From Alteromonadaceae bacterium UBA2620 (lineage in GTDB: Bacteria > Pseudomonadota > Gammaproteobacteria > Enterobacterales > Alteromonadaceae): a DNA stretch of 64,000 nt. The stretch lies in the NCBI GenBank assembly GCA_002339125.1, contig DDJQ01000058.1, positions 30,155 through 94,154 of the forward strand, in the 5' to 3' direction. A model generated the notes under the pieces. It made no database searches. It was not told the origin of the DNA and saw only the letters and a list, made by a program, of their open reading frames with translations. Positions 36,212 to 49,476 of the stretch are shown in pieces. A program made the position numbers and the translations under genes. Numbering within the stretch: position 1 is the stretch's first letter; the number at the start of each line of letters is the position of its first letter.

Positions 36212-38827
36212 TTGGTCAAAACCACAATCGCAAGCAACCAGCAAGCTGAGGCATTCTTGGAATCACACACGCCAATGATGCGCCAATACCTGAATATAAA
36301 GGCGCAGCACCCTAATATTTTACTTTTTTATCGCATGGGCGATTTTTACGAATTGTTCTATGACGACGCCAAGCGCGCTGCCGAGCTGCTGGATATCTCC
36401 CTCACCGCCCGGGGTAAATCCGGCGGCGAGCCCATTCCCATGGCCGGTGTGCCCTATCATGCGGTAGAAAGTTATCTGGCGCGGTTGGTAAAAATGGGCG
36501 AATCAGTAGCGATTTGCGAGCAGGTTGGCGACCCGGCGACCAGTAAAGGCCCGGTGGAGCGCCAGGTCCAGCGTATTGTAACGCCGGGCACGGTTACCGA
36601 TGAAGCCTTGCTTGACGAACGCCAGGATAATGTACTGGCAGCGGTTTACAGCGTTAAGGATCAATTCGGCCTGGCTTGGCTGGATATCACCAGCGGCCGC
36701 TTTTTAGTCAGTGAATTCAGTGGCACCGACATGCTCACCGCCGAATTACAACGCCTCAACCCGGCAGAATTACTCTACCCCGAAGGCTTCGACTGGCTGT
36801 CGAAGATTGATCATATTAAGGGCCTGCGCCGCCGCCCCGAATGGGAGTTCGATCAACAAACCGCAGAGCAACAGCTTAATAATCAGTTTGGCACCCGTGA
36901 ACTCACCGGTTTTGGCTTAACCAATATTACCCTGGCTATCAGTGCCGCTGGCTGTATTCTGCAATATGTTAAAGACACCCAGCGCACGGCCCTGCCACAT
37001 ATTCGTGCTATCACGCTTGAGCAGCAATCAACCCGAGTGCAACTGGATGCGGCCACGCGCAAAAACCTTGAACTAACGCGGAATTTATCCGGCGGCACCG
37101 AACACACGCTGTTTGCCGTGCTCGACAATACGGCCACAGCTATGGGCAGTCGCTTACTACAGCGCTTCCTGCACGCGCCGATTACCGACCGGAACGAGCT
37201 GAACGCCCGTCAGCAGGCCATCGGCGACTTTCTCAATGGAGATTATCCGACGCTTACCGGACAGTTAAAACAAATTGGCGATATTGAGCGTATCATGGCT
37301 CGCCTGGCGCTGCGCTCAGCGCGGCCGCGGGATTTCGCACGCCTGCGTAACGCTCTGGGCAGTCTGCCCGAACTTCAACAAGGGCTGAGTGTATTTGGCG
37401 CACCGCTCATTAAAAGTATAAGTGAGCAGATCAGTGAATTCCCTGAACTGTCGGACTTACTGAATAACGCCATTATCGATAACCCGCCGGTAGTTATTCG
37501 TGATGGCGGCGTAATCGCCCCTGGCTACAACGCTGAACTTGACGAACTGCGGGACCTATCCGATGGCGCTACCGAACTGTTGCGCCAGATAGAAACCCGG
37601 GAGCGGGAACAAACTGGCATCAGCACGCTAAAAGTGGGCTACAACAAGGTGCATGGTTTCTTTATTGAGGTATCCCGTGCCAATAGTCATCTGGTGCCGG
37701 CCAGTTATATTCGCCGCCAGACGCTAAAGAATAACGAGCGCTACATCACGCCGGAGCTGAAAGAGCATGAGGATAAGGTGCTCACCTCGCAAAGCCGCGC
37801 TCTGGCGCTGGAAAAGCGACTTTATGAGGAGCTGTTTGAGTTAATCAATCCACAGCTTGATGCCCTGATCACCAGTGCCGCCGCGTTGGCGAAGCTGGAT
37901 GTGCTGATCACCCTGGCTGAACGGGCGGAAACCCTGGAATATCACTGCCCTAATTTGTCGGATGTACCCGGCGTCACCTACCAACAAGGCCGGCACCCGG
38001 TTGTTGAGTACGTCATGGATTCGCCGTTCATTCCCAACCCGCTCAATATGGATAAAGGCTCCCGGCTCAAAATCATTACCGGCCCCAACATGGGTGGTAA
38101 ATCTACCTTTATGCGCCAGACCGCACTAATTGTGTTACTGGCCTATATTGGCAGCTACGTACCGGCTGAGTCGGCCGAAATCGGCCCGGTGGATAAAATC
38201 TTTACCCGTATCGGCGCCTCAGACGATCTGGCCTCCGGCCGCTCTACCTTTATGGTGGAAATGACAGAAACCGCAAACATACTGCACAATGCCACGCCTT
38301 ATTCGCTGGTATTAATGGACGAAATTGGCCGCGGTACCAGCACCTACGACGGCCTGTCACTGGCCTGGGCCTGCGCCGAGTATCTTGCCACTCAGTTACA
38401 GGCATTTACCTTATTTGCCACCCATTATTTTGAGCTGACAGAGCTTACCCATACGTTACCAGGCGTACAGAATTTACACCTTGATGCCGTTGAGCATGAC
38501 GACACCATTCGGTTTATGCATTCAGTTGAAACAGGTGCAGCCAGCAAGAGCTATGGCCTGCAGGTAGCGCAGCTGGCAGGTGTGCCCAAAGCCGTGATCA
38601 GTGCGGCAAAAGCCCGGCTCCGAACGCTTGAAAGCCAGCACACCGTATCGGCCAGCGAACAAACACTTACCACAGCGCCGGCCCAGCAAAGCCTGTTGCC
38701 AGAAGAGTCCGCTGAATTACCAGCCAGAATAAGCGCCCTTGAGCAGGCTATGGAAGATGTGGATCCTGATGAACTTACGCCAAAACAGGCCTTAGCGCTG
38801 ATTTATGAGCTAAAACAGCTAAAATAG
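36212..38827 (+). CDS. mutS: DNA mismatch repair ATPase MutS
   Basis: Recognises mismatches and starts methyl-directed repair with MutL. The 871 aa protein has the mismatch-binding [15 protein letters not shown], where Phe and Glu contact DNA. It then has the core/lever domains, Walker [10 protein letters not shown], Walker [17 protein letters not shown] and [12 protein letters not shown]. The C-terminal tetramer helix is also present ([18 protein letters not shown]). The start seems to be a TTG at 36212; the next in-frame ATG (residue 22) would remove part of the conserved HTPMMRQYL start. A GAGA ten bases upstream can serve as ribosome site. Confidence 0.97.
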   Translation: MVKTTIASNQQAEAFLESHTPMMRQYLNIKAQHPNILLFYRMGDFYELFYDDAKRAAELLDISLTARGKSGGEPIPMAGVPYHAVESYLARLVKMGESVAICEQVGDPATSKGPVERQVQRIVTPGTVTDEALLDERQDNVLAAVYSVKDQFGLAWLDITSGRFLVSEFSGTDMLTAELQRLNPAELLYPEGFDWLSKIDHIKGLRRRPEWEFDQQTAEQQLNNQFGTRELTGFGLTNITLAISAAGCILQYVKDTQRTALPHIRAITLEQQSTRVQLDAATRKNLELTRNLSGGTEHTLFAVLDNTATAMGSRLLQRFLHAPITDRNELNARQQAIGDFLNGDYPTLTGQLKQIGDIERIMARLALRSARPRDFARLRNALGSLPELQQGLSVFGAPLIKSISEQISEFPELSDLLNNAIIDNPPVVIRDGGVIAPGYNAELDELRDLSDGATELLRQIETREREQTGISTLKVGYNKVHGFFIEVSRANSHLVPASYIRRQTLKNNERYITPELKEHEDKVLTSQSRALALEKRLYEELFELINPQLDALITSAAALAKLDVLITLAERAETLEYHCPNLSDVPGVTYQQGRHPVVEYVMDSPFIPNPLNMDKGSRLKIITGPNMGGKSTFMRQTALIVLLAYIGSYVPAESAEIGPVDKIFTRIGASDDLASGRSTFMVEMTETANILHNATPYSLVLMDEIGRGTSTYDGLSLAWACAEYLATQLQAFTLFATHYFELTELTHTLPGVQNLHLDAVEHDDTIRFMHSVETGAASKSYGLQVAQLAGVPKAVISAAKARLRTLESQHTVSASEQTLTTAPAQQSLLPEESAELPARISALEQAMEDVDPDELTPKQALALIYELKQLK

Positions 38828-38894
38828 TAAAATTACCAAAAAGTCCTTCTTCAGCAAACCTGATTAAACGGCTTCCCGAAAACGGAAGTCGCCA

Positions 38895-39159
38895 ATACCC
38901 GTGCCACCTCAAGTTACGTGTTTCAGCACTATCACAGCAATTGCACTACAAGGCATATGGATGCAGAAATGCAGATACCTTTCAAACCAATAGAAAACCA
39001 AAATTGAATTGCTGTGAAGCGCCCAAAGGGCCGGGCTAAAAATGCCTGATGCTGCGCCAAATCGTTTTGCTGTAGAATAACTACACCTGCAACAATTTGA
39101 CTTGCCTCAGACATTTTTTTCTCCGGCTGAAATCAAGTAACTTGAGGTAACACGGGTAT
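38895..39159. mobile_element. MITE-like element with 23-bp terminal inverted repeats
   Basis: The 265-base segment between mutS and pyrG is bounded by inverted repeats 38895-38917 and 39137-39159 that match at 21 of 23 positions. Both contain ACCTCAAGTTAC inward and CCCGTG outward. After one or two unpaired bases the match continues inward with TTTCAGC / GCTGAAA. Each end reads TA-CCCGTG, so a TA target as used by IS630/mariner-type transposases is possible. No transposase is encoded; a 60-codon minus-strand frame inside (38932-39114) looks fortuitous. The element therefore looks non-autonomous. Confidence 0.75.
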
Positions 39160-39216
39160 AAATTCAGTCCCCTTGTATAAAACACCAGGAAACAGTATCT
39201 TTTAGAGCTGTTATAA

Positions 39217-42302
<3,086 letters not shown>

Positions 42303-42310
42303 TCTTAAGC

Positions 42311-42338
42311 TGGCGGGCAGCATTGCCCGCCAACTTTT
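42311..42338 (+). terminator. Rho-independent terminator of eno
   Basis: TGGCGGGC / GCCCGCCA 8-bp stem with loop AGCATT, then ACTTTTTG. Confidence 0.82.
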
Positions 42339-42366
42339 TGATGCTGTCCCCACAATCAGAACGCTA

Positions 42367-43059
42367 ATGGCGCATTCCTCCGACCCAGCGTCACATCAAT
42401 CCGACTTCTTCAATGCGGTCGAGTCAGACACATCCCAACGTATCATCGCTGAGTTGTGTAACGCTTTATATGAGCGCGAACTTGCGCTTATTGCCCTACA
42501 AGGCCCCAACCAACCCAGTTTACTACGTCGTCGTATTGCCGGCCTGAGTCACCATGTCAGACGCACTGCCCGTTTTCTGGCTGCCAAAGCCGTGCCCTTG
42601 GAACTGGATGAACACAACGCCAGCTGGCAGGCCAGACAGGCAGCAAAAAACCCCGCTCGCAGTAACGACACGGACAAAACCAACGCCTGGTTCGCCGAGC
42701 ATGCCAAAGTGGGCCTGGTAGTGCCTGTATGGGTTCAGGAGTTCGATAATGAGCATATAGAACTCGACTCTATTGATCATGTGCAGCCGGAAAACCAAAC
42801 GCTGCATGTGAATAAATTTGGTTGGTTTGATTTTAGCGGTACACCGGTAGAAAGCCCTGCCCGCTATACGGACAAAGAACACATCACCCTGTCTCTGGTA
42901 AAGCCATCAAAAGCAGTTATTACGGCAGCGTGCTGCGGCCACACCTGGAATCACAAAGGGCGCACCTCGCCCCGTACACTTACCTTACGTGAAATCTTAC
43001 TGGTCAGTACCCTTAACTGGCGCAAGTTCAGCGAACCGCAACGCTTCGATAATAAATAA
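42367..43059 (+). CDS. Hypothetical protein, 230 aa
   Basis: I do not recognise a family. The frame has codon use like its neighbours and fills the space between the eno terminator and the leu regulatory region. The protein is soluble with no signal peptide. The N-terminal half is helical, with RRRIAGLSHHVRRTARFLAAKA. The C-terminal half is beta-like (VGLVVPVWVQEF, VNKFGWFDFSG) and ends with AACCGHTWNHKGR, whose adjacent Cys-Cys-x-His and following His might bind metal. Its position right after eno, where ftsB-ispD often sits, is unusual. It starts 29 bases after the eno terminator without an obvious promoter. Confidence 0.65.
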   Translation: MAHSSDPASHQSDFFNAVESDTSQRIIAELCNALYERELALIALQGPNQPSLLRRRIAGLSHHVRRTARFLAAKAVPLELDEHNASWQARQAAKNPARSNDTDKTNAWFAEHAKVGLVVPVWVQEFDNEHIELDSIDHVQPENQTLHVNKFGWFDFSGTPVESPARYTDKEHITLSLVKPSKAVITAACCGHTWNHKGRTSPRTLTLREILLVSTLNWRKFSEPQRFDNK

Positions 43060-43072
43060 CCTGTTGTCTTTC

Positions 43073-43118
43073 ATTCATTTGCTACCTGTAAGCTTGATAC
43101 GCTGAAAGCGAAATGAAT
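43073..43118. repeat. Imperfect hairpin after the hypothetical gene
   Basis: ATTCATTTGCT (43073-43083) pairs with AGCGAAATGAAT (43107-43118) with a single bulge. No U-run follows. From here to the leu promoter the 43060-43213 stretch is AT-rich and holds nothing else I can identify. Confidence 0.4.
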
Positions 43119-43213
43119 AATCTAATTTACAGCATGACAGGAAATTTCATCCTAATTTTTTTGTTATGCAGTAATTTATAACTAAAATTTATACCGAAAA
43201 TCAGAATCAGTGG

Positions 43214-43242
43214 TTGACCTGCTGCGGTTCAGGCTGTAAATT
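43214..43242 (+). promoter_or_regulatory. leu operon promoter
   Basis: TTGACC (43214-43219), 17-base spacer, TAAATT (43237-43242). It lies about 50 bases before the leader peptide start and 190 before leuA. Confidence 0.72.
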
Positions 43243-43290
43243 GTCGGGCATCGGAAAGGTCGCACATGCAGCAAACAACAGGTTTTACTA

Positions 43291-43350
43291 ATGCCGCGTA
43301 CGTTTATTCTATCTCTTCTACTCCTTATGGCAGCCAGATTGCACGGGTAG
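43291..43350 (+). CDS. leuL: leu operon leader peptide
   Basis: A 19-codon frame MPRTFILSLLLLMAARLHG stop, with AGG about ten bases before the ATG. Five of six codons from 43309 to 43326 are leucine (CTA TCT CTT CTA CTC CTT), written mostly with CTA, CTT and CTC instead of the CTG and TTA common in this genome, and a sixth leucine (TTG) follows. The last bases (GCACGGGT, codons for His-Gly and the stop) are complementary to the 5' arm of the terminator downstream. This is the ribosome-stalling sensor of a classical leucine attenuator. The frame is too short for usual gene finders. Confidence 0.9.
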   Translation: MPRTFILSLLLLMAARLHG

Positions 43351-43374
43351 ATTGCGACCATCGAATCAATACAT

Positions 43375-43404
43375 AAAACCCGTGCACAGCACGGGTTTTT
43401 TTTT
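43375..43404 (+). promoter_or_regulatory. leu attenuator (terminator hairpin)
   Basis: AAAACCCGTGC / GCACGGGTTTT is a perfect 11-bp stem with ACA loop, running into nine T. The 5' arm ACCCGTGC (43378-43385) can instead pair with GCACGGGT at 43341-43348 in the leader gene. A ribosome stalled on the leucine codons leaves 43341-43348 free, which favours the antiterminator. A ribosome reaching the stop codon covers it and the terminator forms. Confidence 0.9.
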
Positions 43405-43428
43405 AACTAAAATCAACGAGAGACAGCC

Positions 43429-44988
43429 ATGACGAATCAGGTAAAAATATTTGATACGACCTTGCGTGACGGCGAACAAGCCTTGCCAGCCAGTTTAAGT
43501 GTAAAAGAAAAACTGCAGATCGCACTGGCCCTCGAGCGTCTCGGCGTTGATATTATCGAAGCTGGCTTTCCGGTGTCCTCACCGGGCGATTTCAAATCTG
43601 TGCAAATGATTGCCAAAGAAATCAAAAACTCAACGGTTGCAGGTTTATCACGCGCCGTACCCGCCGACATTGATGCCTGTGGCGAAGCACTGAAAGTAGC
43701 AGACCAGTTCCGTATTCATACCTTTATCGCAACATCCGAAATTCACGTGAATAATAAATTACGTAAATCACAGGATGATGTGGTTGAGATGGCCGTTGCG
43801 GCGGTTAAGCGCGCCCGCAACTATACCGACGACGTAGAGTTCTCCTGTGAAGATGCCGGACGTACCGAAATCGGTTACCTGGCTCGCATGGTTGAGGCGG
43901 TTATTGCAGCCGGTGCCACCACGGTTAATATTCCGGATACAGTAGGCTATACCACGCCAACAGAATTCGGCGGCATTATCCGCCAGTTATTCGAGCGTGT
44001 GCCTAACATTGATAAAGCCACTATTTCCGTACACTGTCACAACGATTTAGGACTGGCAGTAGCCAATTCACTGGCGGCAATAGAAAACGGCGCCCGTCAG
44101 GTAGAAGGTACCATTAACGGTATTGGTGAGCGTGCGGGCAACAGCTCGCTGGAAGAAATCGCCATGATCCTGCAAACCCGTCACGCGCTGTATGGCCTGA
44201 ACACAAATATCAACAGCAAAGAGATAAGCCGTACCTCTAAGCTGGTCAGTCAGCTGTGTAACATGCCGGTACAGGCCAATAAAGCGATTGTTGGCGCAAA
44301 CGCCTTTAGTCACTCTTCCGGTATCCATCAGGACGGTGTCTTAAAAGCGCAAAATACCTATGAGATCATGACACCTGAAAGTGTTGGTATTAACAAAAAC
44401 AACCTTAATATGACTTCGCGTTCCGGCCGTCATGTTATCAAGCACCGTTTACAGGAGCTGGGTTATAAAGATTCCGATTACGATTTAGAAGCCATTTATG
44501 CGGCATTTTTGAATCTGGCCGACAAAAAAGGGCAGGTTTACGACTATGATTTAGAAGCGCTGCTGTTTTTCGATCAGCAAAAACACGATCAGGCGCACTA
44601 TCAGTTAACTTATTTGCACGCTACGTCCGGGAAAGAAATTATCCCCAGCGCTACCGTGCAGCTGAAAATTGGTGATGAACTGGTGACCCGTTGTGAGACC
44701 GGTAACGGTCCGGTGGATGCCTCGTACAAAGCCATTATGTCGATGCTGGGTCACAACGACCTGGAAGTAGTCGACTTTAAATTAGATTCTAAAGGCGAAG
44801 GTGCAGATGCGCTGGCGTCGGTTAGCGTTATCACTGAATACAAGGGCCGCCGTTTCCACGGCCTGGGCCTTGCCACCGATATCGTCGAAGCCGGTGTGAA
44901 AGCACTGATTTTCGTTTTAAACAACACCTACCTTGCTGACCAGATTGATCAGCAGAAGAACCAACAAGAACGCGTAGCAGGAGTATAA
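43429..44988 (+). CDS. leuA: 2-isopropylmalate synthase
   Basis: First committed step of leucine synthesis: condenses acetyl-CoA with 2-oxoisovalerate. The 519 aa protein has the N-terminal TIM barrel with [17 protein letters not shown], the metal site [15 protein letters not shown] and [14 protein letters not shown]. The C-terminal regulatory domain for leucine feedback starts near [12 protein letters not shown]. The start ATG has a ribosome site ACGAGAGA. It is the first structural gene after the attenuator, and its stop touches the leuB start (TAAATG). Confidence 0.97.
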   Translation: MTNQVKIFDTTLRDGEQALPASLSVKEKLQIALALERLGVDIIEAGFPVSSPGDFKSVQMIAKEIKNSTVAGLSRAVPADIDACGEALKVADQFRIHTFIATSEIHVNNKLRKSQDDVVEMAVAAVKRARNYTDDVEFSCEDAGRTEIGYLARMVEAVIAAGATTVNIPDTVGYTTPTEFGGIIRQLFERVPNIDKATISVHCHNDLGLAVANSLAAIENGARQVEGTINGIGERAGNSSLEEIAMILQTRHALYGLNTNINSKEISRTSKLVSQLCNMPVQANKAIVGANAFSHSSGIHQDGVLKAQNTYEIMTPESVGINKNNLNMTSRSGRHVIKHRLQELGYKDSDYDLEAIYAAFLNLADKKGQVYDYDLEALLFFDQQKHDQAHYQLTYLHATSGKEIIPSATVQLKIGDELVTRCETGNGPVDASYKAIMSMLGHNDLEVVDFKLDSKGEGADALASVSVITEYKGRRFHGLGLATDIVEAGVKALIFVLNNTYLADQIDQQKNQQERVAGV

Positions 44989-46086
<1,098 letters not shown>

Positions 46087-46092
46087 TTATTC

Positions 46093-47493
46093 ATGGCTAA
46101 AACCTTATACGACAAGGTGTGGCAGGCCCACATCATCAGCCAGTTGGGTGATGACAGCCTGATCTACATCGACCGTCACTTGATCCACGAAGTCACCAGC
46201 CCGCAAGCCTTTGCCGGTCTGAACGAAAAAGGCCGCAAGGTACGCCGTCCGGACCGTACTTTTGCCACTATGGATCACTCAATTTCTACCCGCAGCCTGG
46301 CGCTGGATGCTTGTGGTCCGCAAAACAAACTGCAACTGCAAACCTTGGCCGAGAACTGCGAAGAGCACGGCGTTAAGCTGTTCCCTGTGGGTCACCAGAA
46401 GCAGGGTATCGTTCACGTAATGGGCCCGGAGCTGGGCTTAATCCTGCCTGGCATGACCGTCGTCTGCGGTGATTCGCATACCGCTACCCACGGTGCGTTT
46501 GGCGCTCTGGCATTCGGTATCGGTACCTCGCAGGTAGAACACGTGCTGGCAACCCAAACGCTTAAGCAAAGCCGTGGCAAAACCATGCAGATCAAAGTCA
46601 ACGGTAAACTGGCTGTAGGCATTACTGCCAAAGATATCATTCTGGCCATCATTGGTAAGATTGGTCACGCCGGAGCCACCGCGCACGTTATTGAATACTG
46701 CGGAGAAGCCATCGAAGCTTTATCGATGGAAGAGCGTATGACCATCTGTAACATGAGCATTGAAGCGGGTGCCAAGGCAGGCATGATTGCGCCAGACCAA
46801 ACCACCTTCGATTATCTTAAAGGCCGCGAGTTTGCCCCCCAGGGTGCCGACTGGGATGCAGCCGTTGAATACTGGCAAACATTGTATTCAGACGACGATG
46901 CCGAATTTGATACCGTGGTAGAGCTTGAAGCCAAAGATATCACGCCACAGGTGACCTGGGGCACCAACCCCGGCCAGGTTATCGGCGTTAACGAGCCAGT
47001 ACCCGGCCCGGACGACTTCACCGACAGTGTTGAACAGGAATCAGCCCGCAAAGCTCTGCAGTACATGGGCCTGAAAGCCGGTGAGAAGTTAGGTGATGTG
47101 CCGGTTTCTCACGTATTCATCGGTTCCTGTACTAATAGCCGTATCGAAGATTTACGTGCTGCGGCGCACATTGCCAAACAAGGCAAAGTAGCAGCGAATG
47201 TTACCGCTATGGTTGTACCTGGCTCAGCGGCAGTTAAACGCCAGGCTGAGGAAGAAAAGCTGGACGTTATATTTAAAGATGCCGGATTTGAATGGCGCTT
47301 ACCGGGCTGCTCAATGTGTCTGGGCATGAACGACGACCTGTTAACCGCGGGCGATCGCTGTGCATCTACCAGCAACCGTAACTTTGAAGGCCGTCAGGGC
47401 CGTGGCGCCCGTACCCATCTGGTTAGCCCGGCAATGGCCGCTGCCGCTGCATTACGCGGTAAGTTTGCCGACGTCAGAGATTTTCAGGAGTAA
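46093..47493 (+). CDS. leuC: 3-isopropylmalate dehydratase large subunit
   Basis: Aconitase-family subunit that holds the [4Fe-4S] cluster and isomerises 2- to 3-isopropylmalate with LeuD. The 466 aa protein has [20 protein letters not shown], the first cluster cysteine in [14 protein letters not shown] and the last two in [13 protein letters not shown]. Maturation needs the Fe-S assembly pathway, also in this window. It lies 3 bases upstream of leuD. Confidence 0.97.
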   Translation: MAKTLYDKVWQAHIISQLGDDSLIYIDRHLIHEVTSPQAFAGLNEKGRKVRRPDRTFATMDHSISTRSLALDACGPQNKLQLQTLAENCEEHGVKLFPVGHQKQGIVHVMGPELGLILPGMTVVCGDSHTATHGAFGALAFGIGTSQVEHVLATQTLKQSRGKTMQIKVNGKLAVGITAKDIILAIIGKIGHAGATAHVIEYCGEAIEALSMEERMTICNMSIEAGAKAGMIAPDQTTFDYLKGREFAPQGADWDAAVEYWQTLYSDDDAEFDTVVELEAKDITPQVTWGTNPGQVIGVNEPVPGPDDFTDSVEQESARKALQYMGLKAGEKLGDVPVSHVFIGSCTNSRIEDLRAAAHIAKQGKVAANVTAMVVPGSAAVKRQAEEEKLDVIFKDAGFEWRLPGCSMCLGMNDDLLTAGDRCASTSNRNFEGRQGRGARTHLVSPAMAAAAALRGKFADVRDFQE

Positions 47494-47496
47494 TTT

Positions 47497-48108
47497 ATGA
47501 GCCAGACTACCACAGGCATTACCACCCTGACCGGCACCGCCTGCCCGCTTGACCAGGCCAATGTCGATACCGATCAGATTATCCCCAAGCAATTTTTAAC
47601 CAGCGTCAGCCGCGCCGGCTTTGGTAAGCATCTGTTTCACGATTGGCGTTACCTGGATCTGGAAGAAAAAGAACCTAACCCCGAGTTCGTGCTGAATAAA
47701 CCGGAGCATCAGGGCGCTGCTATTTTGCTGGCCCGGGAAAACTTCGGTTGTGGTTCAAGCCGTGAACACGCGCCCTGGGCGTTAACCGACTTTGGCTTTA
47801 AAGCTGTTATCGCTACCAGCTTTGCCGATATCTTTTACGGAAACTGCATGAACAACCAGCTACTGCCTATCGCACTGAGCAGCAGTGAGATGGACGTGTT
47901 GTTTGCGGCCGTGGCAAACGATGCCAGCGCGGTAATCAGCATCGACCTGCCTGCGCAAACGGTGTCTGTAGGTGATACCAGCATGTCATTTGAGATTGCC
48001 GAACACCACAAAAACAATCTGGTAAAAGGCCTGGATGCCATTGGCCAGACCCTTGAGCTGACAGACGATATCGAGTCCTTCGAAGCAAAACAGCCCGCCT
48101 GGCTGTAA
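47497..48108 (+). CDS. leuD: 3-isopropylmalate dehydratase small subunit
   Basis: Swivel-domain subunit partnering LeuC. The 203 aa protein has the family stretches [31 protein letters not shown] and [21 protein letters not shown]. Its length agrees with E. coli LeuD (201 aa). It is the last leu gene; a terminator follows at 48124-48157. Confidence 0.97.
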   Translation: MSQTTTGITTLTGTACPLDQANVDTDQIIPKQFLTSVSRAGFGKHLFHDWRYLDLEEKEPNPEFVLNKPEHQGAAILLARENFGCGSSREHAPWALTDFGFKAVIATSFADIFYGNCMNNQLLPIALSSSEMDVLFAAVANDASAVISIDLPAQTVSVGDTSMSFEIAEHHKNNLVKGLDAIGQTLELTDDIESFEAKQPAWL

Positions 48109-48123
48109 CACGCTCTGCTAAAT

Positions 48124-48157
48124 GCCGCTTATTTGATCCAGATGAGCGGCAATTTTT
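48124..48157 (+). terminator. Rho-independent terminator of the leu operon
   Basis: GCCGCT (48124-48129) pairs with AGCGGC (48145-48150), with TAT/ATG extending the stem, followed by AATTTTTGTTTTTTT. Confidence 0.75.
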
Positions 48158-48239
48158 GTTTTTTTCATTTCTTCTCCATACAGTTAGGCTATAGTTAGCA
48201 AAACGCCCCCTTATACAAATAAGCCGTCCTGGAGAGGAA

Positions 48240-49457
48240 ATGCTACAACGAATTGCCATCGATGATTTAACCCCCGGCATGTACGTAAACCGGGTACTCG
48301 ATGAGGCCGGCAAGGTAAAAGTACGCTCCAAAGGTGTCGTGCGTTCAGACGCCGTGATTAATCAGTTGCGTAGCAAAGGCGTTGAATTTGTCGAAATAGA
48401 CACCGACAAGGGCAATACACCCGCCGCGGAGCCCTCTTCATCCAACGCAGCGGAACCAGCCAGCGAAATCCCACCAGACAACAACGTTAACCATGAAGTC
48501 AGCAGTGAGCCACTTACCAGCGATAGCCTGAAAGCAGCCGAACAGCTGTTCCAGAAAGCCATGGCAATACAGCAAAATTTCCTTAACCAGTTAAAATCTG
48601 GCAAAGGCGCCGATGTGAATAAATTGAGTACGCTGACCCAGGAGATTCTGGAATGCGTATTTGAAAACCAGGCCGCGATGATTTGCTTATCCATGGTTCA
48701 ACGCGGGAATGATAGCCTGCTTGAACACTCGCTGAATTGCAGTATCCACATGGCCATTCTGGCCGATGCTGCCGGGTTTGATCAGCAATCGGTTGAATAT
48801 GCCAGCCTGGCCGGGTTATTAATGGATACCGGTATGGTGAAGTTGCCGCCTGAGCTCTGCGTGCCTGAAGAGCAACTCAGCGGCACTGATTTAATGATGT
48901 ATCAGACCCATGTCGATGAATCCCTGGCTGCCATAGAACATAGCGATGACCTGCCGGAAGTAGTCAAAGACATCGTCAGTCAGCATCACGAACGAATTGA
49001 TGGCTCAGGCTATCCTAAAGGCCTCAGCGGTAATGATATTGAGCCACTGGCGCAGCTCGCGGCTGTAGTAGATGAGTTTTCGCGGTCAGGCATGCCTGCT
49101 CCCTTTGGCAATGCCATGCCGACCAGCAAAATACTCAAAGCACTGGCTAACAATAAGGGCCTTGAACAAACGCTGGTAAACCGCCTGATCGGCGTTCTTG
49201 GCATCTACCCTATTGGTTCATTGGTTAAGCTTAAAAGTGGCAAACTGGGTATTGTCAGCCGGCGCAACCCATCTAATCTGTTACAACCGCAGGTGATGAC
49301 GTTTTACAGTATCAACAGTGGCCATTTTCAGGAAGTAAAACGGGTGGATCTGACCAAAGGCAGCGATGAGATAGAGAGCAGTATTGGCCCTGATGAATTT
49401 GCCATTAACCTGCCAAAGTTTTTCTCAGATGTATTCATTCCACAGGTGAGTGAATAA
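48240..49457 (+). CDS. HD-GYP-like protein with N-terminal DUF3391-type domain, degenerate active site
   Basis: HD-GYP proteins hydrolyse cyclic di-GMP. This 405 aa protein has an N-terminal DUF3391-like domain (IAIDDLTPGMYVNRV to about residue 60), a Ser/Pro/Glu-rich linker and a C-terminal HD-GYP-like domain. The second metal region QHHERIDGSGYPKGL is well kept. However, the canonical HDIGK is MDTGM, so the metal-binding His and the Lys are lost. The later AD-FDALTSDRPY region reads VVDEFSRSGMPAPF. It is probably a sensor or scaffold rather than an active phosphodiesterase. A strong ribosome site (GGAGAGGAA) precedes the ATG. It is convergent with the GspB-like gene, whose N-terminus is similar. 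Confidence 0.85.
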   Translation: MLQRIAIDDLTPGMYVNRVLDEAGKVKVRSKGVVRSDAVINQLRSKGVEFVEIDTDKGNTPAAEPSSSNAAEPASEIPPDNNVNHEVSSEPLTSDSLKAAEQLFQKAMAIQQNFLNQLKSGKGADVNKLSTLTQEILECVFENQAAMICLSMVQRGNDSLLEHSLNCSIHMAILADAAGFDQQSVEYASLAGLLMDTGMVKLPPELCVPEEQLSGTDLMMYQTHVDESLAAIEHSDDLPEVVKDIVSQHHERIDGSGYPKGLSGNDIEPLAQLAAVVDEFSRSGMPAPFGNAMPTSKILKALANNKGLEQTLVNRLIGVLGIYPIGSLVKLKSGKLGIVSRRNPSNLLQPQVMTFYSINSGHFQEVKRVDLTKGSDEIESSIGPDEFAINLPKFFSDVFIPQVSE

Positions 49458-49476
49458 GCACTCATCTGCACAAAAA

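Noticed and set aside
38932..39114. 60-codon minus-strand frame inside the MITE-like element
   Set aside because: It is short, lies in a non-autonomous repeat, has no recognisable domain and partly follows the inverted repeat; probably fortuitous.
43130..43213. Possible small RNA or promoter in the AT-rich stretch upstream of leu
   Set aside because: No terminator or convincing -35/-10 pair other than the leu promoter itself.
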